This document shows positions 7,096-8,718 of a stretch of DNA of 8,718 bases, one piece after another. The position numbers and the translations under genes were made by a program. Numbering within the stretch: the first letter of the stretch is position 1; the number at the start of each line of letters is the position of its first letter. The stretch is taken from the NCBI GenBank assembly GCA_034722015.1, contig JAYENI010000167.1:1-8718 (forward strand). The letters run 5' to 3'. The DNA comes from JAJDOJ01 sp034722015. GTDB lineage: Bacteria; Pseudomonadota; Gammaproteobacteria; JAJDOJ01. A model generated the notes under the pieces. That model was not told the DNA's origin. It searched no databases and worked only from the letters and a program-made list of their open reading frames with translations.

Positions 7096-8131
7096 GGGCG
7101 GACACGATGACAAGGAGCTTCTTCGGACTTGCCGGCGCTCGCGGAACCGTCGCCGGACGATCGAAGACCACAGCGCTGAGTTCGTCCTTCGGAATCGTGA
7201 CTTTTTCCAGATTGGCGAGTTTCTCCTGCAAATCTCGCAAGCCCTCCGAAAAGGGTGAGTCGTCTTTCCTGGCTTCCAGCACCGCGATCTCGGCCTGTAT
7301 CGCCTTACTTCCCTGCAGGAACTTTGGCATCTCCACGGCGACGATCTCAGTCCCGTCATTCTCGACAGTCGGGCTCACGGACATTGCTCCGGGGCCATCG
7401 AGACCCAGGACCCGAGCAATCTGCTCAGCCTCCCGCAGACCCGCAATCCTGTCTTCACGATCGATTCGCGCACGCTCGAGCTTGCCGGCAATTTCATCCT
7501 GTAATCTCTGAACCCGAGCCTGGATACTCGCCATGACATCCGCGTGCAGATCGTCGACCGTCATACGATTGGCCGCATCCGCAAATCGGTTCAGATGGCC
7601 GGCTGCCGATTCGGCGTCCCGTGCTTCATAAGTCACCATGGTAAACCGCGGATCCAGCGCATCCTCAACAACCGTGAAATTCCGCGTCATGTCCCCGGCA
7701 GCGCCGTACTTCGACACCGGGGCGCCCCCGGCGGACATGGCATCGTCCGATATCCCGATGTCGTGAAACTTCCGGGCGAGCCTTCCTGATCGAAGATTCT
7801 TCCTGAATTCCTCGTAGACAGACGCCGATGTGTATTTCTTCGCACCCCATTCATCGACGACGAGCGCCTGAATGTCGCGCGCGTGCGGGGGCAAAAACCC
7901 GGCCTCTGCCCGATAGGTCTCAGGGGCAAGGCCCAGGTAGATCAGCGAAATCAGCAGCGTGATCACCACGGATCCAAGCACGACGAATTTGCGTTTCAAC
8001 ACCCCGCGCCATACCGCCACCAGATCCAGCCCCTCGTCGCGGGACAGGCAGGGAGAAACATACAAGGGCTGCATCACAGCCGAAGAGGCCCCGCCCTCCC
8101 TCTCGTCCCCGTCGTGAAGTCTTTTATTCAT
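7037..8131 (-). CDS. Wzz-type chain-length regulator (polysaccharide co-polymerase), C-terminus frameshifted
   Basis: As read, 364 residues. It has a cytoplasmic N-terminal tail, a first transmembrane helix at about 49-69 (FVVLGSVVITLLISLIYLGL) and a long periplasmic part with charged, helix-forming stretches around 200-240 and 285-315. Then comes the proline-rich lead-in P326, P330, P333, P336 before PKKLLVIVSAL, where helix 2 begins. From residue 347 the frame turns polar (CPEFDDGGGVCQN) and stops, so helix 2 is broken. The neighbouring frame continues with FVLSLMMGVAFAKMLGF and a charged tail ending at 7000. Dropping one base in the CCCTTT run at 7093-7098 gives a 376-residue protein with the family's normal architecture. 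Wzz proteins oligomerise in the inner membrane and set the number of repeat units made by Wzy. The ATG at 8131 has no strong ribosome site. Sequencing error and real mutation cannot be told apart here. Confidence 0.88.
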   Translation of the reverse strand: MNKRLHDGDEREGGASSAVMQPLYVSPCLSRDEGLDLVAVWRGVLKRKFVVLGSVVITLLISLIYLGLAPETYRAEAGFLPPHARDIQALVVDEWGAKKYTSASVYEEFRKNLRSGRLARKFHDIGISDDAMSAGGAPVSKYGAAGDMTRNFTVVEDALDPRFTMVTYEARDAESAAGHLNRFADAANRMTVDDLHADVMASIQARVQRLQDEIAGKLERARIDREDRIAGLREAEQIARVLGLDGPGAMSVSPTVENDGTEIVAVEMPKFLQGSKAIQAEIAVLEARKDDSPFSEGLRDLQEKLANLEKVTIPKDELSAVVFDRPATVPRAPASPKKLLVIVSALCPEFDDGGGVCQNAWVFV

Positions 8132-8368
8132 GACCGATCAATGCCCTGCTGAATATCGAGTGTCCGTGACTCCGCCCCGGGAAATCCTGTCGACGGCACG
8201 CGCCTTCCCTGTCCGCCACCCGAAGTTCCCACCGGATTCCCGCGTGTATCCGACGAAGAAAACCGGTAAGCTGGCGGCATGATCATGGTGCGAATACCGG
8301 GGTGCGCGGTGTCCCTGGCCCTTGATCGCGGCAACAAAATACGGGATATGCCGTTGACAGCGATACGG

Positions 8369-8377
8369 ATTATGACA
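8369..8377 (-). promoter_or_regulatory. possible extended -10 promoter for the wzz operon
   Basis: On the minus strand TGTCATAAT combines a TG extension (8377-8376) with a CATAAT box (8374-8369), five of six matches to TATAAT. A -35 is weak: TTGCCG with a short 15-base spacer is the best seen. Transcription would begin near 8362 and leave a leader of about 230 bases before the Wzz ATG at 8131. It is the best minus-strand candidate I found in the gap, but evidence is modest. Confidence 0.3.
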
Positions 8378-8423
8378 CGAGGGGATCGCCGGCAAATCGC
8401 AAATTGACGGCCCGATCCAGGGG

Positions 8424-8471
8424 GCGCCGGCGTCATGAGACAAAGCCCCGGCCGCTTGTCTCCGCCGGTGC
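8424..8471. repeat. nested inverted repeat overlapping the -35 box (operator candidate)
   Basis: The inner arms GAGACAA (8437-8443) and TTGTCTC (8456-8462) are perfect and separated by 12 bases. The outer arms GCGCCGGCG (8424-8432) and CGCCGGTGC (8463-8471) match at 8 of 9 positions, with four extra bases (TCAT) on the left side. The right inner arm contains the -35 TTGTCT, so a bound regulator would block or position RNA polymerase. Confidence 0.45.
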
Positions 8472-8483
8472 GATGTGTATAAT
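8456..8483 (+). promoter_or_regulatory. sigma70-like promoter for the GT2 gene
   Basis: TTGTCT (8456-8461, four of six matches to TTGACA) and a perfect TATAAT (8478-8483) are separated by 16 bases. Transcription would start near 8490, giving a leader of about 44 bases before the ATG at 8534. The -35 box is one arm of an inverted repeat, so control by a DNA-binding protein is possible. Confidence 0.6.
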
Positions 8484-8533
8484 TACCCGGTTCACCTAAC
8501 CACACAATATTTCAATGATTTTTAGGTCTCCAG

Positions 8534-8718
8534 ATGCCTGTTTCACGAACCGGTCACCCTGCCATGACGTTCTGGTGTCCAGGTGACGCGGCTTTGTGCG
8601 ACCATACGAAGACTGTCCCCACAGGCATCGCGGACGACACCCCCCCACAGGTAGCCGTTCTCCTTTGCACCTTCCAGGGCGGTCGTTTCCTGGCGGAGCA
8701 ACTGGACTCCATCGGCGC
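8534..8718 (+). CDS. glycosyltransferase family 2, N-terminal part, cut by window edge
   Basis: Sixty-one codons are visible, with no stop before the edge. After a variable 39-residue leader comes VAVLLCTFQGGRFLAEQLDSIG (40-61, in two parts VAVLLCTFQGG and RFLAEQLDSIG). This is the first beta strand and nucleotide-binding start of GT2 enzymes, close to the V-x-VLLATYNG-x-x-FL-x-EQLDS pattern seen in rhamnosyltransferase-like members. The ATG at 8534 is preferred because AGG lies 7 bases upstream; an in-frame ATG at 8564 is possible but has no ribosome site. An in-frame TGA at 8516-8518 excludes an earlier start. It is divergent from the wzz operon and probably adds a sugar to the same glycan. 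Confidence 0.85.
   Translation, partial: MPVSRTGHPAMTFWCPGDAALCDHTKTVPTGIADDTPPQVAVLLCTFQGGRFLAEQLDSIG

Larger units (their letters stand above)
8132..8533. other. divergent intergenic region between wzz and the GT2 gene
   Basis: There is no credible gene in these 402 bases: minus-strand frames here are rich in Arg, Pro and Ser and match no family I know. The right part (8424-8483) holds a dyad and a plus-strand promoter. A possible extended -10 for the minus strand lies at 8369-8377, which would give wzz a leader of about 230 bases. A perfect 10-base palindrome CATGATCATG is at 8278-8287. No RfaH-type GGCGGTAG element was found. Confidence 0.6.

Noticed and set aside
7091..7099. Programmed +1 frameshift like that of prfB
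   Set aside because: The CTT-T core is present, but there is no in-frame stop codon at the shift and no upstream Shine-Dalgarno element; a simple indel explains the data.
6485..7258. Plus-strand open frame of 257 codons
   Set aside because: It is antisense to the flippase and Wzz genes, with an Asn/Gln/Arg-rich composition typical of a shadow frame.
8354..8359. Perfect TTGACA on the plus strand
   Set aside because: No -10-like hexamer stands 15-19 bases downstream; TATGAC is only 11 bases away.
8128..8505. Minus-strand frame of 125 codons upstream of wzz
   Set aside because: It has Arg/Pro/Ser-rich non-coding composition, overlaps the Wzz start in another frame and crosses the promoter region.

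Overview
The window carries part of a polysaccharide (O-antigen, capsule or exopolysaccharide) assembly cluster from a GC-rich bacterium. A gammaproteobacterium or other proteobacterium fits best: the Wzx/Wzy/Wzz gene set, the WcaI-like glycosyltransferase and a GTAGGTCGGGTTAGC-type palindrome all point that way. The genus cannot be told from this sequence.

Layout. Seven genes run leftward on the minus strand. In transcription order they are: a Wzz-type chain-length regulator (start 8131), a Wzx-type flippase (6877-5627), a Wzy/O-antigen-ligase family membrane protein (5584-4226), a PAPS-dependent sulfotransferase (4195-3398), a GT4 glycosyltransferase (3184-2090), a WcaI-like glycosyltransferase (1958-729) and a universal stress protein (687-235). 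Most gaps are about 30-130 bases, with one of 213 bases before the first GT4 gene, and no convincing terminator lies inside the series, so an operon is likely. At the right edge a family 2 glycosyltransferase starts on the plus strand at 8534 and runs out of the window. It is divergent from wzz across a 402-base intergenic region that holds a good sigma70-like promoter and a dyad overlapping its -35 box.

How the genes work together. The glycosyltransferases would build a lipid-linked repeat unit in the cytoplasm, and the sulfotransferase may sulfate a sugar of it. The flippase would move the unit across the inner membrane, the Wzy-like protein would polymerise or ligate it, and Wzz would set chain length. 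No initiating sugar-phosphate transferase is in view.

Two points stand out. First, the Wzz gene appears frameshifted at a CCCTTT run (7093-7098): the second transmembrane segment and the C-terminus continue in another frame to 7000. Second, bases 113 to 1 on the minus strand closely resemble the 5' end of a group IIC self-splicing intron. It starts with GTGTG directly after a hairpin-forming palindrome (114-139), which is the insertion habit of that intron class. The rest of the intron, and any reverse transcriptase, would lie beyond the left edge.
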